A stretch of DNA of 64,000 nt from the NCBI RefSeq assembly GCF_001545035.1, contig NZ_FCOJ02000035.1, positions 1 to 64,000 of the forward strand. Reading direction: 5' to 3'. Each line of letters starts with the position of its first letter. The stretch's first letter is position 1. A program made the translations under genes and the position numbers. The DNA is from Caballeronia glebae. GTDB taxonomy: Bacteria; Pseudomonadota; Gammaproteobacteria; Burkholderiales; Burkholderiaceae. This document shows, in pieces, positions 26,354 through 35,678 of this stretch. The notes beneath the pieces were generated by a model. It saw only the letters and a program-made list of their open reading frames with translations. It was not told where the DNA came from and did not search any database.

Positions 26354-27886
26354 TCAACGAAGCGCGATGGTCGTGTTGACGCCGTCGTTCACCGTGGCGT
26401 CGTCGAACCAGCGCGCCGTGACCGTCTTCGTCTGCGTGTAGAACTGCACGACCTGTTTGCCGTACGGGCCGAGGTCGCCGAGCTTCGAGCCGCGCGAGCC
26501 GGTAAAGCTGAACGCGGGCACAGGCACCGGAATCGGAATGTTTATGCCGACCTGGCCGATATCGATCTCGCTCTGGAACTTGCGCGCCGCCGCGCCGCTT
26601 TGCGTGAAGAGACCGACGCCGTTGCCCATCGGATTGCGGTTGACGAGCGCGATGGCGTCGTCGAGCGTGTCGGCTTCCACCACGCAAAGCACCGGGCCGA
26701 AGATCTCCGTCTTGTAGATCGACATGTTGGTGTCGACGTTCGTGAAAATCGTCGGGCCGATGAAATTGCCGCTCTCGTAGCCCTTCACGTCGATATTGCG
26801 GCCATCGAGCGCGAGCGTCGCGCCCTCTTCCACGCCCTGGCCGATCAGCCCGAGAACGCGCTCCTTCGCCGCCTTCGACACGACCGGGCCGACATCCGTA
26901 TTCGGCTCGGTGCCGCCATTGACCTTGAGGGTTTTCGCTTTCTCGACGAGTTCGGGCACCCAGTCCTTCGACGCCCCGACGAACACGGCCACCGACGTCG
27001 CCATGCAGCGCTGACCCGCCGCGCCGAAGCCCGCGCCCGCGAGCGCATTGAGCGTCTGCTCCTTGTTCGCGTCGGGCAGCACGACGGCGTGATTCTTCGC
27101 GCCCATCATCGATTGCACGCGTTTGCCGTGCTGGCTCGCGAGGTTGTAGACGTGCGTGCCGACGGCCGTCGAGCCGACGAACGAGATCGCCTTGATATCG
27201 GGATGCGTGCAGATCGCATCGACGACCTCCTTGCCGCCATGCACGACGTTCAGCACGCCGGCCGGCACGCCCGCTTCGAGTGCGAGTTCCACGAGTTCCA
27301 TGGTCGAAAGCGGGTCCTGTTCCGACGGCTTCAGCACGAAGGTGTTGCCGCAGACGATGGCCATCGGGAACATCCATAGCGGGATCATCGCGGGAAAATT
27401 GAACGGCGTGATGCCCGCGCACACGCCGATGGGCTGGCGCAGCGTGTACGTGTCGACGCCGCCCGCGACGTTTTCCGAGAACTCGCCTTGCTGCAAGGTG
27501 CTGATCGAGCACGCATGCTCGACGACTTCAAGACCGCGGAAGATGTCGCCTTCGGCATCGGCGAGCGTCTTGCCCTGCTCGGCCGTCAAGGTCTGCGCGA
27601 TGCGCTTCTGGTTCTGGCGCACGAGATCCTGGAACTTGAGCATCAGGCGCATGCGCGCGCCGAGCGGCGTCGTGCGCCACGTCTGAAACGCCTTGTGCGC
27701 CGCGGCGACGGCGGCGTTCACTTCGTCCATCGTCGCAAACGGCACGCGGCCGACGACTTCCTGCGTCGCCGGATTGACGATGTCGCGCCACTCCGTCGTC
27801 TTCGAATCGACGAACTGACCGTCGATGAGCAGCTTGGCCGTGCGGACGGACGCACTTTGCGCCGGATGTTCAGCAGCGATATTCAC
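26354..27886 (-). CDS. mmsA: CoA-acylating methylmalonate-semialdehyde dehydrogenase
   Basis: A 510-residue aldehyde dehydrogenase that turns methylmalonate semialdehyde into propionyl-CoA. Features include the GVCAGITPFNFPAMIPLWMF segment characteristic of MmsA, the NAD site SFVGSTAVGTHVY and the catalytic cysteine in GAAGQRCMATSV. The start codon is GTG (27886), supported by AAGGAG seven bases before it. It is the first gene of the valine/thymine catabolic pair with mmsB and diverges from a LysR regulator. Confidence 0.95.
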   Translation of the reverse strand: MNIAAEHPAQSASVRTAKLLIDGQFVDSKTTEWRDIVNPATQEVVGRVPFATMDEVNAAVAAAHKAFQTWRTTPLGARMRLMLKFQDLVRQNQKRIAQTLTAEQGKTLADAEGDIFRGLEVVEHACSISTLQQGEFSENVAGGVDTYTLRQPIGVCAGITPFNFPAMIPLWMFPMAIVCGNTFVLKPSEQDPLSTMELVELALEAGVPAGVLNVVHGGKEVVDAICTHPDIKAISFVGSTAVGTHVYNLASQHGKRVQSMMGAKNHAVVLPDANKEQTLNALAGAGFGAAGQRCMATSVAVFVGASKDWVPELVEKAKTLKVNGGTEPNTDVGPVVSKAAKERVLGLIGQGVEEGATLALDGRNIDVKGYESGNFIGPTIFTNVDTNMSIYKTEIFGPVLCVVEADTLDDAIALVNRNPMGNGVGLFTQSGAAARKFQSEIDIGQVGINIPIPVPVPAFSFTGSRGSKLGDLGPYGKQVVQFYTQTKTVTARWFDDATVNDGVNTTIALR

Positions 27887-28038
27887 GAGTCACTCCTTGA
27901 TTGGAAAGTTGCCGATGCGGCGGATGGGATGGGAAGCGAAGACGCGCGGCCGAAGCGCCGGTGCGGCGCCGTAGAGAAAGGCATGTCGTCTCCGTCTATA
28001 AGAATCGGCGTGCCGTGCCGCACGCTCGTTTCCTTGAG

Positions 28039-28071
28039 TATAGTTATGCAAAAGTCCATCATGGCACTATA
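28039..28071. promoter_or_regulatory. interrupted palindrome in the mmsA-lysR divergent region
   Basis: TATAGT (28039-28044) and ACTATA (28066-28071) form an inverted repeat 21 bases apart, just before the LysR start at 28088. LysR-type activators often bind such T-rich/A-rich arms in divergent promoters. The same right arm overlaps a possible TATAAA -10 for the regulator, which would allow autorepression. Confidence 0.35.
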
Positions 28072-28087
28072 AAAATACCCGATCGAT

Positions 28088-29062
28088 ATGCAAAAACACG
28101 CCATGCAAACCGGCAAGCTCGACCTGACCCGACTCAACTGGGACGATCTGCGATTCTTCCTCGAAGTTGCCCGCACCCAGCGCGCGAGCGGCGCGGCGAA
28201 GCGGCTGGGCGTCGATTACACGACCGTCGCACGGCGCGTGCGCGCGCTGGAAGACGCGCTCGGCACACTTCTGTTCGACAAGTCGCGCAGCGGCGGATTC
28301 ATTCTGACCGCCGAGGGCCAGCGGCTGCTCGGTTATGTCGATTCGATCGAGACGACGGTGCAATCCGCGACCGAACAGATCGCCAATACGGGACACGCGC
28401 TGTCCGGACACGTGCGGGTCGGATCGACGGAAGGCTTCGGCTGCTTCTTTCTCGCGCCGCAGCTCGCGCGCTTTCAGGACGCACATCCGAACATTTCCAT
28501 CGATCTTTTGCCGGTGCCGCATTTCGTGAGCTTGTCGAAGCGCGAGGCGGATATCGCGGTGACGCTAGAGCGCCCCGAGCAAGGCCAGTATGTCTACACG
28601 AAGCTGTGCGAATACCGGCTCAAGCTCTACGCGACCGCCGAATATCTCGACGCGCACGGACCGATTCGCACGAGCGACGATCTGCGCCATCATCGCTTTG
28701 CAAGCTATATCGACGATCTCGCGTTCAGCTACGAATTGCTGTATCTCGAACGCGCGGTGCCGGGCGCGGTGTCGCGCTGGCGCAGCACGAGTGCGATCGC
28801 GCAATACTTCGCCGCGCTGCAGGGCCGCGCGCTCGCGATCCTGCCGTGCTTCATGACCTCGGCCGATCCGCGCTTCGTGCCCGTATTGCCCGACGAAATC
28901 GTCGTGACGCGCGCCTTCTATCTGTCCTGCCGCGAGGACTTGCGCAAGTTGAAGCGCATCACGGCCGTGTGGGACTATCTGCGCGCGGCGGCCGAAGCGA
29001 ATCGCGCCTTCCTGATGGGCGACGGCTCGCAAATGGCCTGGGTCGATATCAAGTCATCCTGA
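28088..29062 (+). CDS. LysR-family transcriptional regulator (candidate mmsAB regulator)
   Basis: A 324-residue LysR regulator. HTH region: LRFFLEVARTQRASGAAKRL with VDYTTVARRVRALEDALGTL. The co-inducer domain begins near residue 95 (LSGHVRVGSTEGFGCFFLAP). Divergent transcription from mmsA implies control of valine catabolism. No strong ribosome site precedes ATG 28088, and a possible -10 lies about 15 bases before it, so the mRNA leader is very short; ATG 28103 is an alternative start. Confidence 0.88.
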   Translation: MQKHAMQTGKLDLTRLNWDDLRFFLEVARTQRASGAAKRLGVDYTTVARRVRALEDALGTLLFDKSRSGGFILTAEGQRLLGYVDSIETTVQSATEQIANTGHALSGHVRVGSTEGFGCFFLAPQLARFQDAHPNISIDLLPVPHFVSLSKREADIAVTLERPEQGQYVYTKLCEYRLKLYATAEYLDAHGPIRTSDDLRHHRFASYIDDLAFSYELLYLERAVPGAVSRWRSTSAIAQYFAALQGRALAILPCFMTSADPRFVPVLPDEIVVTRAFYLSCREDLRKLKRITAVWDYLRAAAEANRAFLMGDGSQMAWVDIKSS

Positions 29063-29384
29063 TTGCGCGGACGTCACAATTCTTGACTCGCCAGATCGTG
29101 GAATTTTGCTTCGATATCCTGCTGAAACGTCACTCGCATGTGGACGTGCGCAAGCTCGCACCATGTCTGCGTCACCGGCGATGTCACCGTCTCATTTCGT
29201 CGAACTCGAGTCCACCGCGCGTGCTGGGCAACTTGCACGCTCGCCACTCGCTGGCAACCCGGCGCATGTCCAGCTAAGATTCGGTGGATGAAGGCCACGC
29301 GCTCGCGCCCTTAGCGAATCACGCGACTTCGAGCGCCCATCGACGCGTGGCCGGTGACATCGAAATAACTATAAAGGGCGCCCC
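29063..29384. other. 322-bp intergenic region before corA
   Basis: No gene is supported on either strand. A minus-strand frame ends in a short amphipathic-looking peptide near 29074-29140, but it lacks a convincing start. The last 40 bases (AACTATAAAGGG) are AT-richer and could hold the corA promoter. Confidence 0.4.
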
Positions 29385-30362
29385 ATGCTGGTCAATTGCG
29401 CGGCTTATCAAAATGGCCGAAAGCTCGCGGATGTCGAGATCGACGATATCAACGCCTACCGCGATCTGCCCGACTCTTTCATTTGGGTTGCACTGAAGGA
29501 ACCCGGTCCCGGCGAACTCGCGCACATGACGCAGCAGTTCGGCCTGCATGAACTGGCGGTCGAAGACGCACAACACGGTCATCAGCGGCCGAAGATCGAG
29601 GAATACGGCGATTCGCTGTTCGCGGTCTTTCATACGGTCGAGTTCGATGAAGAAGGCGAAGTCCTCGTCGGCGAGATGAACGTGTTCGTCGGCACGAACT
29701 ACGTGCTTTCGGTGCGCAACCGCACGACGCAGGGCTTTCAGGAAGTGCGCAAGCGCTGCGAGCGCGAGCCGCATCTGCTCAAGCACGGTCCGGCGTTCGT
29801 GATGTACGCGCTGCTCGATGCGGTCGTCGATCGATACTTTCCCGTGCTCGAAACGCTCGGCGCGGAAGTCGACGAGGTGGAAGAACGCATCTTCGAGCAG
29901 AAAGGTTCGGTGGAATCGCGCGAGATCATCGAGGATCTATACTCGCTCAAGCGCCGCATGACGATCCTGCAACACCACACCGCGCCGCTGCTCGAAGCCG
30001 TCAGCAAACTGTATGGTGGGCGCTCGCCCGGCGTATGCTCCGGCATGCAGGAATATTTCCGCGACGTGTACGATCATTTGCTGCGCATCGTGAAGACCAT
30101 CGAAGGACGGCGCGAAATGATCGTCACGGCGATCCAGGTGAATCTCGGCCTGATCGCGCTCGCGGAGAGCGAAGTGACCAAGCGCCTCGGCTCGTTCGCC
30201 GCGCTCTTCGCCGTGCCGACCATGATCGCCGGCATCTACGGGATGAATTTCAAGTCGATTCCGGAGCTGGACTGGGTCTACGGCTATCCGACCTGTCTCG
30301 CGGTCATGCTGATCGTCGACGTCGCGCTCTACTGGCGCTTCAAGAAAGCCGGCTGGCTGTAG
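29385..30362 (+). CDS. corA: magnesium/cobalt transporter CorA
   Basis: A 325-residue divalent-cation channel. It has a long cytoplasmic alpha/beta and coiled-coil N-terminal domain, then two C-terminal membrane helices. The signature YGMN (about residues 285-288) ends the first helix and KSIPELDW forms the periplasmic loop, where the usual MPE-type acidic residue is present as PEL. The ATG at 29385 has a weak ribosome site. It appears to be a single-gene unit. Confidence 0.94.
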   Translation: MLVNCAAYQNGRKLADVEIDDINAYRDLPDSFIWVALKEPGPGELAHMTQQFGLHELAVEDAQHGHQRPKIEEYGDSLFAVFHTVEFDEEGEVLVGEMNVFVGTNYVLSVRNRTTQGFQEVRKRCEREPHLLKHGPAFVMYALLDAVVDRYFPVLETLGAEVDEVEERIFEQKGSVESREIIEDLYSLKRRMTILQHHTAPLLEAVSKLYGGRSPGVCSGMQEYFRDVYDHLLRIVKTIEGRREMIVTAIQVNLGLIALAESEVTKRLGSFAALFAVPTMIAGIYGMNFKSIPELDWVYGYPTCLAVMLIVDVALYWRFKKAGWL

Positions 30363-30838
30363 TGCAACAGTTCCTTGCAAGAACCTGAAGGCGAAATTCA
30401 TTGTCTAATCAAGCGATTTGCGAGAGAATATCGTCCGGCCTTGCAAAATCGGCTTATCGACCGCACATGACGTAAGCGCACCGCAGAAGCGCTCACTTCC
30501 GCAGCACACGTTGCTTTTCCGTTTCACCCGCACGTCGGCTCCGCTGTCCGCCGATGTCGCCGTCCCGGTCATGCCGGCCGCGGCGCGCCGCCTCCGCGGT
30601 TCGCCCTTTTGTCCGGCCTATGCCGTCAAGCTCACGACGAGCCTGAATTTGAGACGCGGCGCGCTCCGATTGCACGTTCGATCGTGCATGGAGGTGCCAG
30701 GCCACGCTTTGCATCGCCTCTTACGATTCGTAGCGACGACGCTTTCCGGCAGCGGCGCTTAACGGATCATTGGCGCAAATGCGCGTTTTTCGGACGATGC
30801 GCGGCAGCACCCACTACAACTCATCACAGGAGCCGCAT
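30363..30838. other. 476-bp intergenic region between corA and infA
   Basis: No convincing gene; a 114-codon open frame (30418-30762) has arginine-rich composition unlike a real protein and no ribosome site. The region presumably carries the infA promoter and a long leader. CAGGAG at about 30830 serves infA. Confidence 0.4.
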
Positions 30839-31105
30839 ATGGCGAAAGAAGAACTACTCGAACTCGACGGTATCGTTGACGAAGTGCTTCCCGACAGCCG
30901 CTATCGCGTCACGCTGGACAACGGCGTCGTCGTGGGCGCTTACGCCTCGGGCCGCATGCGCAAGAATCACATCCGTATTCTGGCCGGCGACCGCGTAACG
31001 CTGGAACTGTCGGTGTACGACCTGACCAAGGGCCGCATCAACTTCCGTCACAAAGACGAGCGTGCCGGCACCGGCGGCCCGCGCGCGCCGATGCGCCGTC
31101 GTTGA
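30839..31105 (+). CDS. infA: translation initiation factor IF-1 (stand-alone copy)
   Basis: An 88-residue S1/OB-fold protein that occupies the ribosomal A site during initiation. The start [20 protein letters not shown], the core [20 protein letters not shown] and [20 protein letters not shown] are typical. It is longer than the usual 72 residues because of a basic/Gly-Pro tail ([14 protein letters not shown]). It is away from ribosomal-protein genes, as in other Burkholderiales with two infA genes, so it is probably the second copy, used under particular conditions such as cold. That role is inferred. Confidence 0.92.
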   Translation: MAKEELLELDGIVDEVLPDSRYRVTLDNGVVVGAYASGRMRKNHIRILAGDRVTLELSVYDLTKGRINFRHKDERAGTGGPRAPMRRR

Positions 31106-31255
31106 TTTTCGGCCGTTTCATCTGAATCATCCGCAACGAGCGTGAGCCTGATCCGCAGCGCACGCTTTTGACCAACGCGCGGATCGCCCCCTGCTTCGAC
31201 GCGGCCGCATGCCTGTTTGCACCGGCCGCGCCACGCGTCGACGCCTCTTCCCCTT

Positions 31256-32152
31256 TCAGCCTCCCGCCGCACCGCGCGCCGCAAGCAGCGCGTCGATGCC
31301 GATCGCGAAGCCGTCCTCGTCGTTGCTCTTCGAGACCAGGCTCGCGTGACGCTGCACGGTGTCGGATGCCTGCCCCATCGCGATCGAAACGCCCGCGATC
31401 TCGAACATCGCCACATCGTTGCCCATGTCGCCGAGCACAGCCACGCGCTCAAGCGGTACGCCCGCGAGTTGCGCGAGCTCGCGCACCGCGGTGCCCTTGT
31501 TGGCTTCGAGGCTCGTGATATCGAGATAATAGGTTTGCGAGCGCGCCGCGTGTCCACGGCCTTCCAGTTGCTTCTGCACGCTGCTTTCAACACGCGCGAG
31601 CAGCGCCGTATCTGCGGTCGAACCGACAATCTTGTCGACCGCGTCGAGATCGAGGTCGTCGAAACGCGTGACGCACACGCCTTCGTAGCCGACCGTGCGC
31701 GTCTCTAGCGCCACGTAGGCGCCTTCGGGATGGGTCAGATACCACGCGTCGTCGATGAACACCCACGCGTCGACCTTCGCGGCGGCGAGCGCTTCGAGCG
31801 ACGTCTGCACGACGTCGCGCGGCAGTTTGTGCGACGACAGCACTTCCCACGTGCCAGGCTTAACCAGACTGCCGCCGTTGTACGACGCGTAAGGCATGTC
31901 GACGCCCAGCGCCTCGACGATATGCCGCATGCCCTTGCCCGGCCGGCTGCTCGCCACGGTAAAACGCACGCCGGCCTCCTTCAGACGGCGCACGGCGTCG
32001 ACCGCTGGCTCGCCCAGAGCCTTGTCGGTATAGAGCAGCGTGCCGTCGCAATCGGTGACGACGAGTTCCACTTTCGCGAGCGCTTCGTAGGCGGCGTCGT
32101 CGTCATCGCCGTCGCTCGCGCCGTGAAGACCGAATCTGCCGATGCCGTTCAT
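31256..32152 (-). CDS. HAD-superfamily hydrolase, Cof/sugar-phosphatase type
   Basis: A 298-residue phosphatase of the type-IIB cap group. The catalytic aspartates lie in VVTDCDGTLLYTD (about D34 and D36), motif II in FTVASSRPGKGM, and the late metal motif in VAVLGDMGNDVAMFEIAG. Family members hydrolyse sugar phosphates or nucleotide cofactors. It overlaps the end of the ROK kinase gene by one base and belongs to the zwf operon, suggesting work on a hexose phosphate. The acidic N-terminus DGDDDD is unusual. Confidence 0.88.
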   Translation of the reverse strand: MNGIGRFGLHGASDGDDDDAAYEALAKVELVVTDCDGTLLYTDKALGEPAVDAVRRLKEAGVRFTVASSRPGKGMRHIVEALGVDMPYASYNGGSLVKPGTWEVLSSHKLPRDVVQTSLEALAAAKVDAWVFIDDAWYLTHPEGAYVALETRTVGYEGVCVTRFDDLDLDAVDKIVGSTADTALLARVESSVQKQLEGRGHAARSQTYYLDITSLEANKGTAVRELAQLAGVPLERVAVLGDMGNDVAMFEIAGVSIAMGQASDTVQRHASLVSKSNDEDGFAIGIDALLAARGAAGG

Positions 32153-32973
32153 CAGTGCGCTCCTTCACGCTGATTGAAGTGCGGCAACTGGCGCGTCTCG
32201 CGCACCGAGCGCGGATGCCACAGTTGCGCGCCGCCTTCAATGCCCGCCGCGTTCGACACGATCGCGACGTTATCCGGCAGCTTGAACTTGATGTTCGCCG
32301 CATTGCCGCCGCCGATCCAGAGCTTGTCGTAATTCACGAGCGTCGCCAGGATGCCGATGATCTTCTCCACGCGCCGGTTCCAGCGCTTCTTGCCCGCCTT
32401 CTCAAACGCCGCGTTGCCGATGTACTCGTCGTAAGTCTTGTCCTTCGCGACCGGATGATGCGCGAGCTCCAGATGCGGCATCAGCTCGCCATCGCGAAAG
32501 AGCGCGGTGCCCGCGCCCGTGCCGAGCGTCAGCACCAGCTCGATACCGCGCCCTTCGATTGCCGCGAGCCCTTGCATCTCGGCGTCGTTGATCATGCGCG
32601 CGGGCACGTTGCCGAGCCGCTCGGAAATCAGCTGGGCGAGCGGCACGCCGCGCCAGGCGGGCGTGCCGAGATTCGGTGCGGTCAGCACGATGTTGTCGCG
32701 CACGACGCCGGGAAAGCCGATGGAAATGTGCGTCGGCGGTTCGGCGACGATCGGCGCAATCAGTTTGATGATCGCCTCGACGACCACGTCGGGCTTCGAC
32801 GGATGCGGCGTCGCCACGCGCACGCGATCGCTCTTCATCTCTCCGTCCTCCGAGATGATGGCCGCCTTCAATCCGGTCCCGCCGATATCGATCGCGAGAA
32901 TGCGGTCCGCCTTGATCGCGAGTTTGTCCGCCGAGACATGGGTCTTCTGTTTGGCTCTTGATTCTGTGCTCAC
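32152..32973 (-). CDS. ROK-family glucokinase, polyphosphate glucokinase-like
   Basis: A kinase of about 273 residues. The phosphate-binding motif is ILAIDIGGTGLKAAI, the substrate segment is MINDAEMQGLAAIEG, and LTLGTGAGTALF is followed by LMPHLELAHHP and the NRRVEKII region. The LELAHHP stretch and the motif order fit PpgK-type enzymes that phosphorylate glucose with polyphosphate and/or ATP. The start is taken as GTG 32973, preceded at good spacing by AAAGGA. An ATG at 32997 lies inside a 12-base tandem repeat with no ribosome site. It lies between zwf and a HAD phosphatase, so glucose is fed into the pentose phosphate or Entner-Doudoroff route. Confidence 0.85.
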   Translation of the reverse strand: MSTESRAKQKTHVSADKLAIKADRILAIDIGGTGLKAAIISEDGEMKSDRVRVATPHPSKPDVVVEAIIKLIAPIVAEPPTHISIGFPGVVRDNIVLTAPNLGTPAWRGVPLAQLISERLGNVPARMINDAEMQGLAAIEGRGIELVLTLGTGAGTALFRDGELMPHLELAHHPVAKDKTYDEYIGNAAFEKAGKKRWNRRVEKIIGILATLVNYDKLWIGGGNAANIKFKLPDNVAIVSNAAGIEGGAQLWHPRSVRETRQLPHFNQREGAH

Positions 32974-32988
32974 GCTCGTTGTCCTTTT

Positions 32989-33024
32989 GGTTGGCATTGT
33001 GGTTGGCGTTGCGGTTGGCGTTGC
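32989..33024. repeat. 12-bp tandem repeat, three copies, between zwf and the ROK kinase
   Basis: Three consecutive copies of GGTTGGC(A/G)TTG(C/T) occupy 32989-33000, 33001-33012 and 33013-33024; the last two are identical. They fill most of the gap between the zwf stop and the kinase start and include an alternative in-frame ATG. Copy-number change would alter spacing between the two genes but not the kinase reading frame if GTG 32973 is used. Confidence 0.8.
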
Positions 33025-33036
33025 GGTTGCATGGGT

Positions 33037-34584
33037 TCAGTCCTTCTTGTGCGCGTCGGTCAGCGGGCGCCACGCGCGGCCGTCCTCCGCAAGCAGCCGG
33101 TCCGCTTCCGCCGGTCCCGCGCTGCCCGCCGCATAGCCGCGCACGGGCAGCGGGCTGTCCGGATGCAGCACGCGATCCACCGCCGCCCACGCCGTCTCGA
33201 TGCTGTCCGCGCGCTGGAAAAGCGTGGCGTCGCCGAGCATGCAGTCGTAAAGCAGCGTCTCATAGCCGACGTTCGCGCGCTCCGCGAAGAAATCGGCGTA
33301 ATTGAACGCCGAGCGCACCTTGCCGATCTGCATCAGCGGACCCGGCACCTTCACGTTGAAGTCGAAGGACGTGCCGTGCGCCGGATCGATGCGCAGCGTG
33401 AACACGTTCGGCGTGAGCGCATCGACGGGCGTATCGCGGAACATCAGAAACGGCACCGCTTTCAATTGCACCGTGATCTCCGTGCGCCGCTCGGAAAGAC
33501 GCTTGCCCGTGCGCAGATAGAACGGCACGCCCGCCCAGCGCCAGTTATCCACATACACGCGCGCCGCCGCGTAGGTTTCGGTGCGGCTGTCCTTCGCGAC
33601 GCCCGGCTCTTCCTTGTAGCCCTGCCCGGCGGGACCGGCTTCGTACTGGCCGAGCACGACATCGTCCGCCGTGAGCGGGCGGATCGCATCGAAGACTTCG
33701 GCTTTTCTGTCGCGCACGGCTTCGGCATCGAAGGAATTGGGCGGCTCCATCGCGACCATGCCGAGCAACTGGAACAGATGGTTCGGCAGCATGTCGCGAA
33801 ACGCGCCCGTCTGCTCGTAAAACGCGCCGCGCGCTTCCACGCCGATCGTCTCCGCCGCCGTGATCTGCACGTTGTCGATATATTCGCGCCGCCAGATGGG
33901 CTCGAACATCGCGTTGGCGAAGCGCACGGCCAGAATGCTCTGCACGGTATCCTTGCCGAGAAAATGGTCGATGCGATAGACCTGCGACTCGCCCGCGTAC
34001 TTCTGGATGCAGCGGTTGAGTGCCTGTGCCGACGCCAGATCGCTGCCAAACGGCTTCTCGATGACGAGCCGTCTGAAATTGCCGTCCTTCTCTTCGAGCA
34101 TTCCGGCCGCGCCGAGATGCTCAATGATCGGCTGGAAAAAGCGCGCGCCGACCGCGAGATAGAACATGACATTGCCCGACTTCGCCTTCGCGAGCCGCGC
34201 CTTGAGCCGCGCGAAGGTTTCGTCTTCCTCGAACTCGCCGGGGAAATATTCGAGCCGTCCGACGACCCAGTTCCACGCGTCCTCGTTCAACTGCGACGTA
34301 TGGAACGTCGCGGCCTTGTCGGCGGCGAACGTGCGCAGCGACTGCGTAAGTTCGTCGCGCCATTCGGACGTCTCGCGCTCGCCGTGATTCACGCCGATGA
34401 TTTCCATGCCGTCGTCGAGCAGCTTGTCGGCGGACAGGTTATAGAGCGACGGCATCAACAACCGCTTGGTGAGATCGCCGCCCGCTCCGAAAATCACGAG
34501 CGTGCATGGCGGCGCGGGATGCTTGCCGGCGCATGTCGCGCTCACCGGGTTCGCGGGATTTGCTTTGTTCGATTCTTGCGGCAT
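33037..34584 (-). CDS. zwf: glucose-6-phosphate 1-dehydrogenase
   Basis: A 515-residue enzyme oxidising glucose-6-phosphate to 6-phosphogluconolactone with NAD(P). The cofactor fold is LVIFGAGGDLTKRLLMPSLY, the substrate lysine is in VIEKPFGSD, and the active-site motif is YRIDHFLGKDTV. It has a proline/serine-rich extra N-terminus of about 25 residues. It is the first gene of the zwf-kinase-HAD operon; the pgl and edd genes that often accompany zwf are not in the window. Confidence 0.95.
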   Translation of the reverse strand: MPQESNKANPANPVSATCAGKHPAPPCTLVIFGAGGDLTKRLLMPSLYNLSADKLLDDGMEIIGVNHGERETSEWRDELTQSLRTFAADKAATFHTSQLNEDAWNWVVGRLEYFPGEFEEDETFARLKARLAKAKSGNVMFYLAVGARFFQPIIEHLGAAGMLEEKDGNFRRLVIEKPFGSDLASAQALNRCIQKYAGESQVYRIDHFLGKDTVQSILAVRFANAMFEPIWRREYIDNVQITAAETIGVEARGAFYEQTGAFRDMLPNHLFQLLGMVAMEPPNSFDAEAVRDRKAEVFDAIRPLTADDVVLGQYEAGPAGQGYKEEPGVAKDSRTETYAAARVYVDNWRWAGVPFYLRTGKRLSERRTEITVQLKAVPFLMFRDTPVDALTPNVFTLRIDPAHGTSFDFNVKVPGPLMQIGKVRSAFNYADFFAERANVGYETLLYDCMLGDATLFQRADSIETAWAAVDRVLHPDSPLPVRGYAAGSAGPAEADRLLAEDGRAWRPLTDAHKKD

Positions 34585-34792
34585 GGCTTATCGCCCCTTG
34601 TCATTTGCACTTGAACATAGAAAGACCTTAATCGATGCGGCACAGTTCATTCGGACAGTACCGTGCCAGCTTGCGCGACGATTAACGTATGCAGTTTGTA
34701 ATTTTTAACCTTTCGTGTCGTAAAATATGCGCGCCTGGCGACAGCGCTCGCGGACATTGCGAAATCGAAGCTTTACGAAGCCTGAACTCCAC

Positions 34793-35629
34793 ATGAACGC
34801 ACACGACAGTTCCATCGACCTTTCCGCTTACTTCGAGCGCATCGGATTTTCCGGACCGGCGCGACCCGCGCCGACGCTCGACACGTTGCGCGCGCTGCAT
34901 CTGCTGCATCCTCAGGCCATTCCGTTCGAAAATCTAGACGTACTGATCGGTCGGCAGGTCAGTCTTGATCTGGACTTGATCCAGCGCAAGCTCGTGACCG
35001 AGCGGCGCGGCGGCTACTGCTTCGAACAAAACCGGCTTTTTCGCAGCGTATTGCAGACGCTGGGTTTTCGCGTGCGCAGCTTCGCGGGCCGCGTCCTGTG
35101 GGGACGTGAAGCGCAGGACATGCCGCCGCGCACGCACATGCTGCTGCTCGTCGATCTCGACGAAGGCACGTATCTCGCCGATGTTGGCTTCGGCGGCATG
35201 ACGCTGTCCGCGCCGCTCGCGCTCCAGACGAACCTCGAACAAATCACGCCGCACGGCGCGTTTCGTCTCGACGACACCGATGGCGATGCGCCCGGCTATA
35301 TCCTGCGGGCGCTCGTAAATGGCGCATGGACGAACGTCTATCGCTTCGACCTCGGCCCGCAGTATGACGCCGACTACGAGACGGCCAACCATTTCGTGTC
35401 GACGCATCCGCAGTCGATCTTCCTGCACAACCTGCTTGCCGCGCGTCTCGCGCCGGGCAAGCGCCTCGGCCTGTTCAACCGCCGCTTCTCGGTTCACGAC
35501 GAACGCGAAGGCAGCGATCAGCGCGAACTCGACGGCGTGGCCGACCTGCGCCGCGTGCTCGAAAGCGAACTGGGCATTCGTCTGCCGGATAGCCCCGATC
35601 TCGACGCCGCGCTCGCCCGTTTGCCCTGA
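34793..35629 (+). CDS. nat: arylamine N-acetyltransferase
   Basis: A 278-residue NAT enzyme, acetylating arylamines and hydrazines from acetyl-CoA. The catalytic triad is visible: C76 in ERRGGYCFEQN, H115 in PPRTHMLLL and D130 in YLADVGFGG. The start ATG 34793 (MNAHDSSIDLSAYFERIGF) aligns with the family; the longer upstream frame is excluded. It is followed 50 bases later by the transpeptidase gene on the same strand. It may detoxify or tailor aromatic amines. Confidence 0.93.
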   Translation: MNAHDSSIDLSAYFERIGFSGPARPAPTLDTLRALHLLHPQAIPFENLDVLIGRQVSLDLDLIQRKLVTERRGGYCFEQNRLFRSVLQTLGFRVRSFAGRVLWGREAQDMPPRTHMLLLVDLDEGTYLADVGFGGMTLSAPLALQTNLEQITPHGAFRLDDTDGDAPGYILRALVNGAWTNVYRFDLGPQYDADYETANHFVSTHPQSIFLHNLLAARLAPGKRLGLFNRRFSVHDEREGSDQRELDGVADLRRVLESELGIRLPDSPDLDAALARLP

Positions 35630-35678
35630 ATGCGCGGACATCCCGACCGGCACAACCAAGCTTAATCACAAGGCCACG

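Noticed and set aside
26343-27512. Upstream extension of the mmsB frame giving a 684-codon fusion
   Set aside because: It is the other frame of mmsA; the conserved mmsB N-terminus begins exactly at 26342.
29074-29298. 74-codon minus-strand frame before corA ending MRVTFQQDIEAKFHDLASQEL-like
   Set aside because: The tail looks peptide-like, but the upstream half is not and no ribosome site precedes the inner ATG; not enough to call a gene or remnant.
30418-30762. 114-codon frame between corA and infA
   Set aside because: No ribosome site, non-protein-like composition; region more likely infA leader.
32989-33024. CRISPR or integration repeat
   Set aside because: Contiguous 12-mers without spacers; simple tandem duplication.
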